Source: Spongospora subterranea f. sp. subterranea
Taxonomy: Eukaryota; Endomyxa: Phytomyxea; Phytomyxea; Plasmodiophorida
Direction of reading: 5' to 3'
Length of the DNA: 60,930 nt
Assembly (NCBI GenBank): GCA_049724395.1
Contig: JAUGWO010000181.1
Coordinates: 1-60,930 of the forward strand
Positions 10,771 through 21,284 of the stretch are shown one piece after another (position 1 is the stretch's first letter; the number at the start of each line of letters is the position of its first letter). A program made the translations under genes and the position numbers. The notes under the pieces are model-generated. The model did not search any database. It had not been told where the DNA came from and saw only the letters and a program-made list of their open reading frames with translations.

Positions 10771-12145
10771 ATGACTATTCTAAAGGACCTGCTGGTGTTC
10801 ACAACAAAGCCGAAGCCAGATTCAACAGAAGAGGGCATGGAGCATTCAAAAACAGATTTCCAAATTGACCAGCTGGTTGAGAAACTGAAAACGATTCTAA
10901 CAGAGCGGAGATTGTCGACAGAGGTCATCACACCGCTGATAGGTTTGGTGAAAGACCACGCAAGAAGTGGCAAGATTGAACCGCACGGTCTAGACGACAG
11001 TAAAGTCATACGCCAGCAGGAATTGCAGCCAAGCAACGTCTTAGAATCGACGTCGTTTCTCGAGTTGGTGGGGAACGGCCCGTACTGTTTTTTTAATAAG
11101 GGGTTAATTGCCGGTTTGATTGCTAATTTTGCTACGCGCAACGCTGTCGAAGGATCGGTTATTATGTCGTGGTTGACGTTTTTGTATTTTGTGGCGGCCA
11201 TCGATCTGTCGTACTCTGAGAAACTCATTGAAGCGCAAGCGCAGGTCATCCGCAACGGTGGTAAAGTCAAGGTATGTGTCATTTAAAAGCGAATCAAATT
11301 CTTTGATGTTTTTTCTGCAAACAGGCTTTCATGGCATGCAAGCCTCTGCACATTTTTTCTATGATTATTATTGTTCACGACCTGTTCCTCTTTGGAGCCT
11401 TCTGACTTGATGTTAACAGAGCATACCTGAACTTGAGCTAGTTTGCGAGGATATCATCATGCTTGCACATGGTCAAATTGTCCCTGCAGATTGTCGGGTT
11501 ATTTGGACGTCGACTAGTTTCAAAGTGGATGAATTCTCGTTGACCGGGGTATCCAAGCACTTGGAAAAGAGCGCTGATGGCGTTTCAAGCAAGCCTGACG
11601 ATTGCCACACCTACAAAAACCTGATTATGAAAGGAACTGCTGTCACCGGAGGACAAGCTCTAGCAATTGTTTTCGGCACCGGTATGGACACTCGAAAAGG
11701 ATCCATTCAGAGTCGACTTACTATGGTCGGCTGGAGTTCCCTGGGCCTCCCCTGAAACTGATTTGCAAAACAGGAAAAAATCAAAAACACTCCGATTATG
11801 AACAAAATCGTTGCTCTTGTTGCAACATTGATCAAGTTTGTCATAGGATTCGACGTCTTTATCATGTGTTTTATGCTCGTGCTGTGTAAAACCCCGTTCC
11901 AGCAATGGTCCTTCCAGTTTTTTTTACCAGCGTTTGCTCTGCTGTTCTCTACAACCCTTGAAATTTATTGCTTAAGAACACTGAAAAACTATCCGAAAGT
12001 CTTGCAAAACAAATTCTATATGGCAAGTGTTCGTCCCATGGCCGCTGTCGAATGTCTGGGTAACGTTGTCAAGCGCATCTTCGGTTTGGTAACGGAACTG
12101 GATTCGTTTCGGACGTCCAAAATGCGGCTCCCAGTTCCACGGTGA
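10771..12145 (+). CDS. Truncated, motif-less P-type ATPase-like protein (Na+/K+-ATPase-like), copy 1
   Basis: Three exons: 10771-11271, 11420-11725 and 11774-12145; introns of 148 and 48 bp with GT-AG ends, giving 392 aa. Order of parts: N-terminal cytosolic segment (about 1-95), membrane pair M1-M2 (GLIAGLIANFA to FLYFVAAIDL), actuator domain (VIRNGGKV, GQIVPADCRVIW, KVDEFSLTGVS, LIMKGTAVTGG), membrane pair M3-M4 (about 275-345), then AAVECLG and a short tail. It aligns with the first third of Na+/K+-type ATPases but lacks the phosphorylation and nucleotide domains and M5-M10. The TGES loop reads TGVS, the PEGL of M4 is absent, and DKTGT is missing. It therefore cannot pump by the normal cycle. 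It may be a decayed gene or a non-catalytic partner. Relative to copy 2 a 2-bp difference near codon 365 changes the tail. Confidence 0.65.
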
Positions 12146-12842
12146 CGTTGACCGAGCTTGAACCGTTGTGTGATGATGCCCCTCATAAAGACTGATCGTG
12201 TTGACGTCTCAATATTGGTTATCCAATACATTCTCTCATTTTCATCGTATGTGTTTCTGTGGTTCACCGTTGTTTTTCACTTTCAACTCATCCTATTCAG
12301 AGTGCATGCTGTCTCTCGAATCCGTCATTGAATTTATTCACATAGCTGAACACTGCTTTTTACACAATTTGGTTGGCGATTACATCGAACTTCGCGTCTT
12401 TGCAAACATATTCGAGTTTTTTGGTCAGAGTCTCGAAATGGGTCGGATTTAGTTCATCGACCCAAAGGCCTGGTCATTTTTGATAAGTGAATATGATGTT
12501 CTGGAATCAGCTGGCGCCAAGGGTGGAAGCAGAGGGCTAAGGAACGGAGCCTTACCCAAGGAAACGGCCCATCCCGATAGCCGATCTACAACTCAAGATG
12601 ATCGACTACTCTACCCGGGCAGGGAACGCTTCAAACTGAAACTGTTGCCCAGGAATTACGAAAAACAGTCCTTATGGACAACGAATCACTGCGAGGACAG
12701 GGACAGCTAATTACTTGAGCTGATACATCGTGATTGCAATAACTTGATGTATCAAACAAGTCGTAGCTTGATATGTTTGAGAGCAAAGAACATCTAATTT
12801 TTTGTCAATTGAAATCACCATCAATTGCCGATATGGACAACA
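12146..12842. other. 3' part of SD-A; no clear gene
   Basis: An 84-codon plus-strand frame at 12198-12452 (in copy 2, 43606-43860) ends LRVFANIFEFFGQSLEMGRI and stays open in both copies. It starts just after the ATPase-like stop and might be a further exon or a separate small protein, but it has no recognised domain. The remainder to 12842 holds nothing identifiable. Confidence 0.3.
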
Positions 12843-13414
12843 AAACTCACACCAGCATAGTGAGCATACCATTCTCATCTGGCCGTGTCTGCTGTTCCCA
12901 TAGGTCAAACAACTGCAATCATGTCAACACATGCAAGCAGAGGAGACAACAAGTGATCTGCAGCAATATCGATTCTATAGAAAGGGTACTGTTCTATGGG
13001 GTAGGTCAACCTGAGGCTTTCTTGGCAAGGTTGGCAGAGCAGGCAGGACTCCCGCCACTATAACAATTGTCAGATGTATCTGCTCATCCAAGGTCATATG
13101 GCACTTTCAGCCATTCAGTGGTAAATCAAATGGCTTCTTTCCTGATGTAATTTTTAGATTACAAATGGCGTTTTAGTAGAACGCGAACTGGTCGGCAGTG
13201 CTACTGATTTACTGTAGGGGTTGGACAATGGTACTTTGGCGTATTCGAGTTCCGTGACACGCCAAATTGCATCTTGCATTTAAGTTTGTTCCCAAAACGG
13301 AAGTTGGATGTCAAGCTCGAATAAAACGCCTAGGAAAATTACAAGGCCAATAATCACTTCCGTGGTTCGTATCAAGACAGGTGCTGTAAATCGATAACGC
13401 TCACGATGAGTCGA
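12843..13414. repeat. Dispersed repeat A, copy A2, left part
   Basis: Begins abruptly at the end of SD-A with sequence matching the region near 26520 and 8300, continues through GCGAACTGGTCGGCAGTGCT (13185) and stops at GAGTCGA, where a gypsy element is inserted. The module resumes at 18386. The GTCGA pentamer is present on both sides of the gypsy element as a target-site duplication. Confidence 0.75.
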
Positions 13415-16400
13415 TGTGCTACACGACGCCTGCACGCTAGAGTCAAACACTCGCGGTCGACTAACAGACGTGTGATGACGAAAGTATGGTTCAAAGAGTT
13501 CTGAATTTATCATTTGGATCGCACAGCCGTACGCCGAATGACCTGGCAGGTAATACACTCCCCCCGTTGAAACGACAATTGAGCGAAAAATGCTTGAACC
13601 AAACCTAGGACATCTTCGGTGATGATGTCGTGCGGTTCCCAAGTAGCGTCGGAAACTTCAAAACCACGTCAGTGAACGAGAAGTTCTTGGGTACCAGTCA
13701 CTGAATTGATACGCCAATCCAAGGTCGCTTCTGGAAAAAATGTATTGCCGGTCAACGCAACGTTTTCCAGTAGCTTCGTAGTAATATCGAGATGGCTGTC
13801 GTCGTAGAACGTGAGACGAGACGCGCGCTCGTCATTTTTTCGAACTCGTTATCAAATCGCGAACGGTGAATATTAGTTGGTCAGGAGTTGTGCTCACAAT
13901 GGCGACAGGTCCATACCAATTACATTCGGTTTTAGACGGGGTACGTCGAATGTTAGTAGTAGCCATGAGACAGTAATCACCTTTTAGCCTGTTCAACAGA
14001 TTTCTGCTTACGGCGACGTGAGCGGACATTCGCTCGGTGAGACGAAACTGTTGTCTGAACCGACTGATGTATGTTAAGGAGAGATTCAAGAAGATTGGAC
14101 GTTAGTTTGAATATCGAATCGGCACTCAAGGGAATGTCGACAACCTTGTCTAGCCTACCCAAAAAAATAACAAATAATAATTGCGAAGGGGCGATGCCTG
14201 TGGCGATGGTGACCGGTGCATACTTCGCTCGAGGACGGATCTTGTGGTTCTGGCCATGTTCACTAAAGGTAAAATACTGAACCAGTCCTACAGAAAGTCA
14301 TCTGCATTTCCGATGCCAGTGTCTCTAGAAGAGCCAGAACATGAAGCGCGAACACAGTCCATGACGAGAGTTTTGAAATGAGTTCCTTGATCCGATACAT
14401 GAGTGAACACAATACCAAATCGCTTGAACCAATTCATCAACGCGTTAACGACGGTTGCATGATCAGCGTTTGTGCAGTGAATGAGTTCGACGAAGTTGCT
14501 AAAGTCGTCCTTTAAAACCAAAATATGTTTGAAAAGATGCCAGCACTTCGGCGACTGTTTGCTAATAAACAGATAGTCGTAGTGGATGACTTTGTTCGGT
14601 TGTTCAGCGTGAATCACATTTCCGAACGGACGCGGAATAATTTTACCTTTCACGCGAAGACGGTGTAAACAGTGTAGAACGAAATTGTTCACTGTCGACT
14701 TTCATATTTGGCCGCCAGAAATGCTCGGCGATTTGGCAAGCGTGGCGTCGGGAACAAGATGAGTTGAATGTCCCATATAGGCGATAACACAAATGCGGAT
14801 CTGCAAAGGGTCTGTAGGAATCCATATCTGATTGTCGCGGGTCTTCCACGCCAAATCAGTCGCGTCGATGACCAGTTCGATGTGGTCGTTCAAGATAACA
14901 ACACGGCCATCGTGTGAGCGATTTGATGAATGAATAAAATTTGACTGAATTCTAACGATTTCAGTCAGCGTTGGCCATACAAAAGATTCGCGAAATTGAT
15001 AATCGTCGAACGAGACGCGGAGACGCTTGACTTTGATGGTTGCGTCGTCGCCGTTCGGTTTGACGGGGACGCCCATCGGGGTCCCGAGATCAGCCCAGAC
15101 GTTGACTTCTCCAGCCGTGTGCTGGATGTTGAAATTATATTGAGAGAGATGGCGGGCCTCAAAGTGACGAGAAACTGATGATGTTCGTAATGTTGGGTCG
15201 AGGATGTTGACCAAGTTACGATGATCGGTAAATATTGTAAAAGGGTGCTGGGTCTGAAGGAAATGTTTTAAACGATGGACTCCTTCAACGATAGGAAATC
15301 CCTCTTTCTCTATCATTGCCCAGAGCAGTTGACTTTCCTTAAACGAGCCACTGATGAAAGCAAATGGTTCGTGTTGCTGTTTCCACAATTCTTCGCCTAT
15401 GTCGTTGAGCGGGGTCTGTATTAAAAAAACTGACCAAAAACCGTTCGAAGCATCGGGAAAGAAGCATAGTCTCAACGTGGGCCATGGTTATCAACTTGGT
15501 GAAAATCGTTTTGAATTCGAAAAAGCATTGGCATGTTCAGACGTCCACCCCCCTTGACGGACAAGATTGACGCGTCGCAACTGTGTTTGTTTAAATGAAT
15601 CGACATTTTTGGAGCAGCGGACTAGTAGTTTTGGCAAAGGGTCGATCAATTGTGCATAATGTGGTATGTTCCCTCGTATCCTGTTGGTGGAGCACAAGAA
15701 CTGCTGTAAATCCGCCGCAGTAGTCGGGACGTTAAGAGTTGCTAATGCGGAAACCATATCTGGGTCGAATGATGTCCTTTTAGCTGAAATAACGCGACCG
15801 CAACATTTTACTGTGTTCTGATGGAGATGACCTCGATTCGCATTGAGCTTGATGCCGAAGCGAGCCAAAAAGCCAAGAAGCTTGTTGAGCAAATGAAAAT
15901 AATCATTGATGTTTTGGGCATAACCCAACAGGTCATCAACAAACAGTAAGACGCCATTAGACAGGAGATCGCTTAAAACCTCTTGCATTCCCGCTTAACA
16001 TGCGAAAACGACGTCGGCCAATCCTTGAATGATTCGTCGTGGCGTATAAACTTAAAGGAAACTGCCAGTAGCCTTTGAAGGTGTCCAGCAATATATAAAT
16101 CGATGAGTTACGTAGGTAATTGAGAATGATATCTAATGTGGCCTCGGCCAATTGTTCGTTCTGATCGGCTGTTCACATCTTTGGTGTCAATGCATAGACG
16201 ATGACCACGATCGGACATGTCCTTTTGTCGATTACCAGGCAAGCGGACGCGGAATGAGCGAGTGGATTGCGGTAGATGAATCCGTTCTGCTCCAGATCGG
16301 CGGTGTGCTTGTGCATGAAATCTTGATGAAGTGGTGAATATCGGCGGGCGCGAGCACGGTAATGGGGAAATTCTGCTTTGAAATGGATTTTCATAGCTGA

Positions 16401-18385
16401 AACCCTTTGCCGGCGGGTCGTTGCCCAGTTTAGTTCCCCACACGTATTCGTGTCGATACACGATCTCACGTAGACGATCTTTGGACTCGTTCGTCAGTCC
16501 TTCGGCTATTGCACGATCAATCATATTGTCCATTGATTGGTGTACCTCGCGTGTAGATGATTCGTCTATTTCGACGAGGTAAGCGTCGTCGGGTTCGTTT
16601 TCGCAATCGTCAGGAAACTCCTCTCGCGTTTCGGTGATGATGTTCCGCTTTATACGAACATTGGTGGAGATGTCATAATCGGCGTCATCGTCGATCCTCG
16701 GTTCTTCCACCTCCAAATGATTGCCAGATATATTGGCCAGTCGCTCGATCAATAACGTATGTGGATCAATACGCAATGCGACATGCTCGGGCTGGCCGAT
16801 AAGAATGATATCGTCAGACAGTCCCGTTCAGTGATGTAGCACTGGCGTCCTCAATAACTACATGTTTGTCGGTCGACGTCGTCAACGTCTAATCCAGTTT
16901 GGCAGTGGCGACGATTGTGATTGGATTGTTCTTGGACGCTTGTTCCGCCTGAAGTGGTGGATCATGATATTTCACGCTGACAACTTCAGTCTCCTGAATT
17001 TTTCGTAGCAGGCTGAGCGATAAAGTTGTACGAGAAGAACAGCTGTCGAGATCGCATCTCCATGAGTTATGTTTGCTGACGCTCACGGTTTGCTCGTCTG
17101 CATTACGTGATGAACAAAACGATTGATTGCGTTTGGCTTGAATACGCGACAGATCCGTCGTGATATTCTGTTGTTTTGTCTTCAAAAGATTTGCGAAAGC
17201 CTCTTGCAATTTCGTGTGCGTGCTGGTTGGACAAGCCTCGACCCAATGAATTCCTTTGCAAACGAGGCAGCCGCCGTCCGGTGGCGCCCGACCTTCATAT
17301 CTCGTCCGAGTAGCGTCGGGAATCCTACTAGGGGCGTTAGCGACCTTATCGTTTTGGGGGACTGTTGCAGGTTTAATCGGCTTCGAACTGCTGCTAGAAT
17401 GTGCCGGCTTGTTGCTGGTGGCATCGCCGGTTTCGATCGATCTGTTTAAAATCACTTGTGCTGTTGCTCCGCCTCTTGAAAAATCAGGTCGAAGAGGGGT
17501 CCTTCGTCCTGATTCGCGGTGAAGAAATCCTGATCATATTGGATTATTCTATTTACCTCGGCACGTGCTGCTTCGGGTCGGATCCCGTCGATAAGGTATT
17601 TGCACTTCATTTTTATACTGTGATTCTCAGCGTACGCCGTTTCGAGCGCAAACTCTCTTATGAGGCGGTCGAAGAGCATATAGAACACGCGATTTGATAT
17701 GTGTCGTTCGCAGGTTCATTACTATTTCCCTTTTAATCCTTTCTTCAAAGACCGTCTTGTCGTTTATACTGGAGGTACTCTGAAGGGACTGGAGATATAT
17801 CAGAATATCAGAATCACAAATCTCGTCATAGGATTTTTTGAGTTTAAATTTACTGGTGGACCGAAGCTTATCTTTATCGACCTGATTTGTAACACTCATT
17901 GGGAGTATTTCTTCGTTATGGAGATTCTTCTGATCGTTGATGATGCGGTCCTACGTCGCATTGTCTCTCATAAAACGTCGAACGTTCGCTGCGAACAGAT
18001 CGGCGGCGTTTTACTTGCGCGAATACGAGAGGTTGTGCCCCCTTATCGCGTTCTAAATTGAACAATGCGGCGGAGATTGAACGTAAGCATCAGAGATTTG
18101 AATTACCATTCAAAAGTTCGTCGTTGTTATCGCCGCTCATAGCTGTGCCTTGTGACGTAGTTATGGGCGGAATTGTGGAAGATCGAAATTACAATTTGAA
18201 AATTCGGAACTCAGCTGAACTGTCGATCGGACACTTTCATGCTAAAACGTTTTGTGCTACACGACGCCTGCACGGAAGAGTCAAACACTCGCGGTCGACT
18301 AACAGACGTGTGATGACGAAAGTATGGTTTCTGAATTTATTATTACGATCACAAGGCACGCCCGAATTGCCCGGCATGTAATACA
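13415..18385 (-). mobile_element. Ty3/gypsy element with both LTRs, inserted in repeat A
   Basis: Complete-length but broken element of 4971 bp on the minus strand. LTRs are 13415-13557 (143 bp) and 18253-18385 (133 bp), both TGT...ACA; about half of the LTR is near identical and the rest has drifted, so the insertion is not young. A 5-bp duplication GTCGA flanks it. Parts from right to left: gag (about 18060-17050, ending in a knuckle with GGCLVCKGIHWVEACP), protease region (about 17050-16480), RT (about 16470-15500), RNase H (15475-15100), integrase (14900-13850). It belongs to the subfamily of the 54-kb element. More than ten breaks are apparent. Confidence 0.9.
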
Positions 18386-19087
18386 GTCGACGACCGTTCG
18401 CAACTTCAAAAACGAGCTGGTTGCATCCTCGAATGAGGCACGTAGTGTATCAATGAGCAAGATAATGCGACAGCGGTGGCCGTTTGACCAAACACAATTC
18501 GTTCTAGGATTGTTATCAAATTTTTGATCCCAAACGAGGCTCGTCAACTGTTCCCCCGACTAAATTGTCCGCTTCATTGAAACTGTTGTCGAAGGCAGTT
18601 AAGTCTCCTTGATTTATCAGCGCTGCCAGGGTTTCCATACAATTCATGGAGCATCAGCGAGAAGTCGTATCCATCCTGAGAATCGCAAATGCAAAGATGG
18701 AATCGGGAACAGAGCGTTTACAAAACGCACTGAACAGCAACGAATTTAAACCTCCAGAATGATCTCGAAACCGGGCGCTTGTGCTTTAAAGCCGTTTCAA
18801 ACCTGATGCAATGAACGTTTTGAGACGACCAAGTCCTCGTCCAACACAGTCAGCATCGTGTTTACAACTGTTGAACGTACTTTTTGAGAGGATGGTACGA
18901 CGACTCATAGCAAATACCCGAGTACTGGGGTGGCATCACAAAATGCCAATCATCTTCTGGGTTCAACCTCGACCTTTCTGCAATGTATAATGGTTCAATG
19001 TTCCTGAACATCAAATCGTATAGAAACCCATCTCCCGAGTTATTTATTGTGATTCTGTGACAAGAAGGCTGATTTGTTTTCAAGTCG
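18386..19087. repeat. Dispersed repeat A, copy A2, right part
   Basis: Continues repeat A across the gypsy insertion, starting GTCGACGACCGTTCGCAACT and matching 26990-27640. On the minus strand around 18900-19035 it encodes a peptide with YDLMFRNIEPLYIAERSRLN, repeated in A3 near 27590-27720. The peptide lies downstream of the 334-aa gene on the same strand and may be a further exon of that gene or of an overlapping one, since a GT donor follows QYSG in both copies. No complete gene model could be made. Confidence 0.55.
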
Positions 19088-20092
19088 CTAAAGTCGGCTC
19101 CTCAGGCACAAAGGCTCTGTCGGGCTGGCAACAGGCAGCGCCACAATAATGCCGGCCGCGAATGCCAGTGCAAGACCAAACTTGATTGGTGCCGACATGA
19201 ATGAATTTTTCAATTCCTGAGAATTTCCGTTTTCAGCAACGAAATCATGCAGTTGCAGCAAACACGGAGGAGCAGCTTCCTTTTCAATAGATCTCTTGCA
19301 CTTGGCTTCGAGTTGTGCCGCACGAGTTGGGGCCAATTCATGATCAGAATCCAGAGTATTTTCGATCTTAGCATTGAATGGCAGAGTCTTGATCTTATCT
19401 TCAACGGTATCCTCATTGACATGATCATCTGGTGGAACTGAATTGTCGTCAGGCGGAATCGGAACGAAGCCGTGCTGGGGAAAAAACTGGACTAGTTCCT
19501 CACACACAGTCTCAACTGAATTAGGATTATTTTGAGCCTGAACTTGGGACGTTGCTGTTGGCGTCCCAGTACAACACACCGTGGATTTTTCCCCATCGTC
19601 ATGCTGAGTTTGCAGGGGAGACAATGCTGTCAACATTTCTCCATCTTCGCTCTGAGTGTGACCCGGGAATATTGCTGTCGGCGTCTCGGTACAACGTACC
19701 CTGGAAAATTCTGCATCGTCGTGCTGAGTTTGCACGGGAGACAATGCTGTCAACATTTCTCCATCTTCGTTCTGAGTGTGACCCGGGAATATTGCTGTCG
19801 GCGTCTCGGTACAACGTACCCCGGAAAATTCTGCATCGTCGTGTTGAGTGGTTTGAACGGTTTCTGGCATTTGGAGGGGGGAAACTTTCGGTTCGACATG
19901 AGATTTTGTCATCATTATCGGCCCACGTCGTTGTCCAGCTTGTTTCTCGGACCGAATGGTCAGTGCAACCGCGCTGGGTTGCTGGGGAGACGTCGAAGCC
20001 CATGATGCGATCGATGCCAGCAGTATGGCACATCCGATCAGTAGACCAATGGATATCACAGACGGACACGGACACGACCAGCTAAGACGCAT
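19088..20092 (-). CDS. Membrane-anchored/secreted protein with 40-residue tandem repeats
   Basis: 334-aa open frame, unbroken. The N-terminus MRLSWSCPCPSVISIGLLIG with the following AILLASIASWAS is a signal peptide or anchor. Residues about 85-190 consist of two full and one partial 40-residue repeat (TQHDDAEFS, RCTETPTAIFPGHTQ, EDGEMLTALSP). A middle acidic region follows, and the C-terminus has a second hydrophobic helix (PIKFGLALAFAAGIIVALPVA) with a short cytosolic-type tail. No enzyme domain is recognised; the layout suits a surface protein or adhesin-like stalk. The start codon is the first ATG in the frame. A fragment of its 3' end recurs at 27585-27776, where about 110 bp including the end of the helix are missing. 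Confidence 0.65.
   Translation of the reverse strand: MRLSWSCPCPSVISIGLLIGCAILLASIASWASTSPQQPSAVALTIRSEKQAGQRRGPIMMTKSHVEPKVSPLQMPETVQTTQHDDAEFSGVRCTETPTAIFPGHTQNEDGEMLTALSPVQTQHDDAEFSRVRCTETPTAIFPGHTQSEDGEMLTALSPLQTQHDDGEKSTVCCTGTPTATSQVQAQNNPNSVETVCEELVQFFPQHGFVPIPPDDNSVPPDDHVNEDTVEDKIKTLPFNAKIENTLDSDHELAPTRAAQLEAKCKRSIEKEAAPPCLLQLHDFVAENGNSQELKNSFMSAPIKFGLALAFAAGIIVALPVASPTEPLCLRSRL
19561..19850. repeat. 120-bp tandem coding repeat (about 2.5 units)
   Basis: Units of exactly 120 bp (for example GGGAGACAATGCTGTCAACA recurs at 19616 and 19736). The two full units differ by a few bases only, while the flanking half unit is more worn. The period is a multiple of three, so copy-number change would keep the reading frame of the 334-aa membrane protein. 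Such repeats commonly vary between alleles in surface proteins; variation here is inference. Confidence 0.85.
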
Positions 20093-20887
20093 TCGCAACA
20101 ATCAATGTTCGTAGATCTGAACGATCAGAATATTCGAAATCCAGGTTGCGTTGGTTTGCTGCAGTCCGCCAAAGGGGCCAAAGCACATGACCGGATATTA
20201 TTTCGAACAGCCAACCCAGAGTCAATAACCCAAACGGGGCTGCACGCAATGTTTCACTAGGTAACCGAAAACGGTTCCACAGATATATGTCGGCAGTTGA
20301 CGTGCAGTTGACCATGGCGCGGCGTTTCAAATGCAATGTTTGATGGGGAGCTTCAACACCGTGAGCGATTTCATTCGAAGAAACGAAGTGAGAGTTCCAC
20401 CAACAGTCAACGGCTGCGGAATGGGAAACCGGGTACAGCGTTGCCGACGAGAACGAAATTGAATTTTCTTAATCCTCTGTATCGATGACTACCCGCCCTA
20501 TATATGTCAGGAGTCGGATCCGGGAGCCCGATAATGCACGCGTGGAAGAGCTCCCTCGACATGAGCGTTCGGGCGATGAACAAGTTGTTTAGCAATTACA
20601 CTCTAGGTGGCGCTCACAAAATTGCTCGCTCAAGCGTATCGTATTAATTAGCAATGTTGACAATATGTCCTCGACACTCGTAAAAGCCAGCGAGCATTTC
20701 CAGACCTCTTTTGTCACAAATGTTCAATTTCCTTTCGTGATATTTACGAGCCTGACAAAGACATCTGGGAAGGTCGGCACGCTGAATGATTATCAGAACA
20801 GTTGTCGGAATTAAGACTTTCGTGCCCTTTGAGGTGCAGTTTCCATTACCCGACAACTTGGGTATTTTCCATTAAATACTCTACCGG
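20093..20887. other. Upstream region of the 334-aa gene; no clear gene
   Basis: Contains a minus-strand frame of 84 codons (20082-20336, including TLGWLFEIISGHVLWPLW) that could be a 5' exon or a short membrane protein, but there is no second copy to support it. The rest (20340-20887) holds short ORFs without recognisable content. No TATA-like element is convincing. Confidence 0.3.
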
Positions 20888-21011
20888 TTACTAAAGTTGT
20901 TACCTTTGCCTCACCCGCTATCATTTTTTTTTTCGGTACAAACACGGTAAAGGTGACAGATCCGGAAAGGGTAAATAGTGGAAGGTAACGGGTTATTTTC
21001 CTTAACTTGCC
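20888..21011. repeat. Short dispersed repeat R, copy 1
   Basis: 124-bp element starting TTACTAAAGTTGTTACCTTT and ending near AAGGTAACGGGTT and CTTGCC. A second copy lies at 27814-27931, in the same orientation and with point differences and one indel run. The ends contain GTTACCTTT and AAGGTAAC, a weak inverted repeat, so a MITE-like origin is possible. Both copies lie at the edge of repeat-A modules, so they may simply be part of that module. Confidence 0.55.
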
Positions 21012-21039
21012 TTGGCGGCAGCGACGAAGCGTTGCCGAG

Positions 21040-21284
21040 GACATCGTCAACGTCAAGATAAACCGGGTCTAACATCACCAAACCAAAAAGGGGGCAACAT
21101 CAAGGCTGTTTTTTTGTCAGGAACAAACCACGCCAACCGATAATTCATGGCGCGGAATAACTCTGGCTCGAAAAACTCCAGTAAGATTCGTCAGAAGTAC
21201 TCACTGCTGTGGAACGGGTGGAAGACAAGACACGTATACACGAAGCGAAGTCGCAAGCGAGAAGATGCGACCAGGAGCGGGAGG
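21040..21284. repeat. Dispersed repeat A, copy A3, left part
   Basis: Starts near GCCGAGGACATCGTCAACGT and carries the GATAAACCGGGT and CAAACCACGCCAACC landmarks, then stops at GCGGGAGG, where a copia element is inserted. The module resumes at 25602 with GGAGGAGCCACAAATACTGA. The pentamer GGAGG is present on both sides. Confidence 0.75.

Larger units (their letters stand above)
9023..12842. repeat. Segmental duplication SD-A, copy 1
   Basis: This 3.8-kb block recurs in direct orientation at 40513-44250, at roughly 95-97% identity by eye. The left joint is at CCGGTCGTATCGAT and the right joint is at ATATGGACAAC; beyond both points the two copies have unrelated neighbours (here repeat A on both sides). 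Contents: a possible 120-aa ORF, an upstream region with degenerate AGGGCCAATT motifs, a 101-aa secreted-protein gene and a truncated P-type ATPase-like gene. Confidence 0.9.

Noticed and set aside
10608-11282. Minus-strand ORF of 224 codons over the ATPase-like gene
   Set aside because: It is the shadow of exon 1. The plus strand shows P-type ATPase motifs with matching splice sites.
19561-19850. Tandem repeats considered as a CRISPR-like or satellite array
   Set aside because: Units are adjacent with no spacers and are coding, in a eukaryotic context.
19552-20085. Long plus-strand and alternate minus-strand ORFs over the tandem repeats
   Set aside because: The 120-bp period keeps all six frames in phase, so several are open by chance. 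Only the 334-aa minus-strand frame has a signal peptide and a second hydrophobic helix.
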